Positions 4,749 to 5,032 of a stretch of DNA of 5,032 nucleotides are shown here, in pieces. The translations under genes were made by a program, and so were the position numbers. The notes under the pieces are model-generated. The model was not told the origin of the DNA. It saw only the letters and a list, made by a program, of their open reading frames with translations, and did no database searches. The first letter of the stretch is position 1. Each line of letters opens with the position of its first letter. Source of the DNA: Planctomycetota bacterium (GTDB lineage Bacteria > Planctomycetota > Planctomycetia > Pirellulales > Pirellulaceae); assembly GCA_026692885.1 (NCBI GenBank), contig JAPLNJ010000637.1:1-5032 (forward strand), read 5' to 3'.

Positions 4749-5032
4749 TCATAGGCCAGCCGCGGCCTTCCCCGGCCAGGACCAGTTCACCAGATCGTCG
4801 CTCCAGGCGATGCCGAGGCTGACGTGGTTGGCCCAGCCGCCCCACGGGTCGCCCTCCGGCCAGCGGGAGCCGTGGAAGAACATCAGCGCCTTGCCGACAC
4901 GCGGTTCTCGGCTCTGGTCCAGAACGAACCCCGCGGTAAGCCGCCCCTTGGCCCAGTCCCAATCTTCCAGGCCCAAGGTGAGCACGCCGCAGTCCCGCCA
5001 GGTCTTCATGTCCTTCGACCGCTTGACGCCAA
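4749..5032 (-). CDS. Glycosidase-like five-bladed beta-propeller protein, C-terminal part (5' end outside window)
   Basis: The frame enters from the right edge (GVKRSKDMKTWRDCGVLTLG) and ends with TGA at 4751-4749, giving the last 94 residues. The pattern RS.D...W.D.G, then WDWAKGRLTAGFVLD, a VGKALMFFHGS strand and VSLGIAWSDDLVNWSWPGK resembles the repeated S.DL..W blades of GH43/GH32-type beta-propeller glycosidases (arabinanase, beta-xylosidase or fructosidase relatives) common in polysaccharide-degrading planctomycetes and Bacteroidota. Substrate cannot be told from this part, and the catalytic acidic residues cannot be identified with certainty. The ATG at 5009 is probably internal because the blade motif RS.D precedes it. 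It is convergent with the phosphatase and membrane-protein remnants and has no obvious link to the kinase operon. Assignment to the propeller-glycosidase group is fairly confident; exact family is not. Confidence 0.75.
   Translation of the reverse strand, partial: GVKRSKDMKTWRDCGVLTLGLEDWDWAKGRLTAGFVLDQSREPRVGKALMFFHGSRWPEGDPWGGWANHVSLGIAWSDDLVNWSWPGKAAAGL

Noticed and set aside
4624..4962. Minus-strand frame of 112 codons overlapping the glycosidase-like gene
   Set aside because: It is an out-of-frame shadow rich in Arg/Gly/Pro. The adjacent frame carries clear beta-propeller glycosidase motifs.

Overview
The window looks like part of a GC-rich, probably Planctomycetota-type genome. This is inferred from the gene content (a Ser/Thr kinase with an unusual zinc-ribbon/FHA-like tail, a PP2C phosphatase, a vWA protein, a PPP-type metallophosphatase and a beta-propeller glycosidase-like protein) and from the GC-rich codon use. 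Nothing in the window, such as an rRNA, proves it.

Positions 1-3772 hold one tightly packed operon on the minus strand. In transcription order it encodes a TerY-like von Willebrand factor A protein (3772-3071), a PP2C-family Ser/Thr phosphatase (3051-2029), a Ser/Thr kinase with C-terminal zinc ribbon and FHA-like region (1956-616), a small Cys-rich protein matching the TerY-C metal-binding domain (602-240), and the first 81 codons of a further gene with a helical N-terminal domain (243-1, cut by the window edge). Most of these genes have clear Shine-Dalgarno sequences. Two junctions are coupled: the SD of the Cys-rich gene overlaps the kinase stop codon, and the last two genes share ATGA. 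The vWA + PP2C + kinase set is the arrangement described as the TerY-P phosphorylation triad, which comparative genomics links to Ter-type stress and defence signalling. The likely logic is that kinase and phosphatase control reversible phosphorylation, the vWA protein is a metal-dependent scaffold or target, and the last two genes supply a metal-binding module and an adaptor or effector. The biochemical roles are inferred.

Positions 3773-3967 are the upstream region of the operon. It carries three perfect tandem copies of a 10-bp unit (3921-3950) immediately upstream of a plausible minus-strand promoter, which suggests a regulator binding site.

Positions 3968-5032 look eroded. A plus-strand frame (to 4447) encodes only the C-terminal half of a PPP-family metallophosphatase; the catalytic N-terminal half is missing. 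The break lies at a hairpin that resembles a dispersed intergenic repeat. Next comes a short, apparently decayed membrane-protein gene with an in-frame stop and a probable frameshift (about 4523-4745). At the right edge, on the minus strand, is the C-terminal part of a glycosidase-like beta-propeller protein (5032-4749). No tRNA, rRNA, CRISPR array, insertion sequence or convincing rho-independent terminator was seen.
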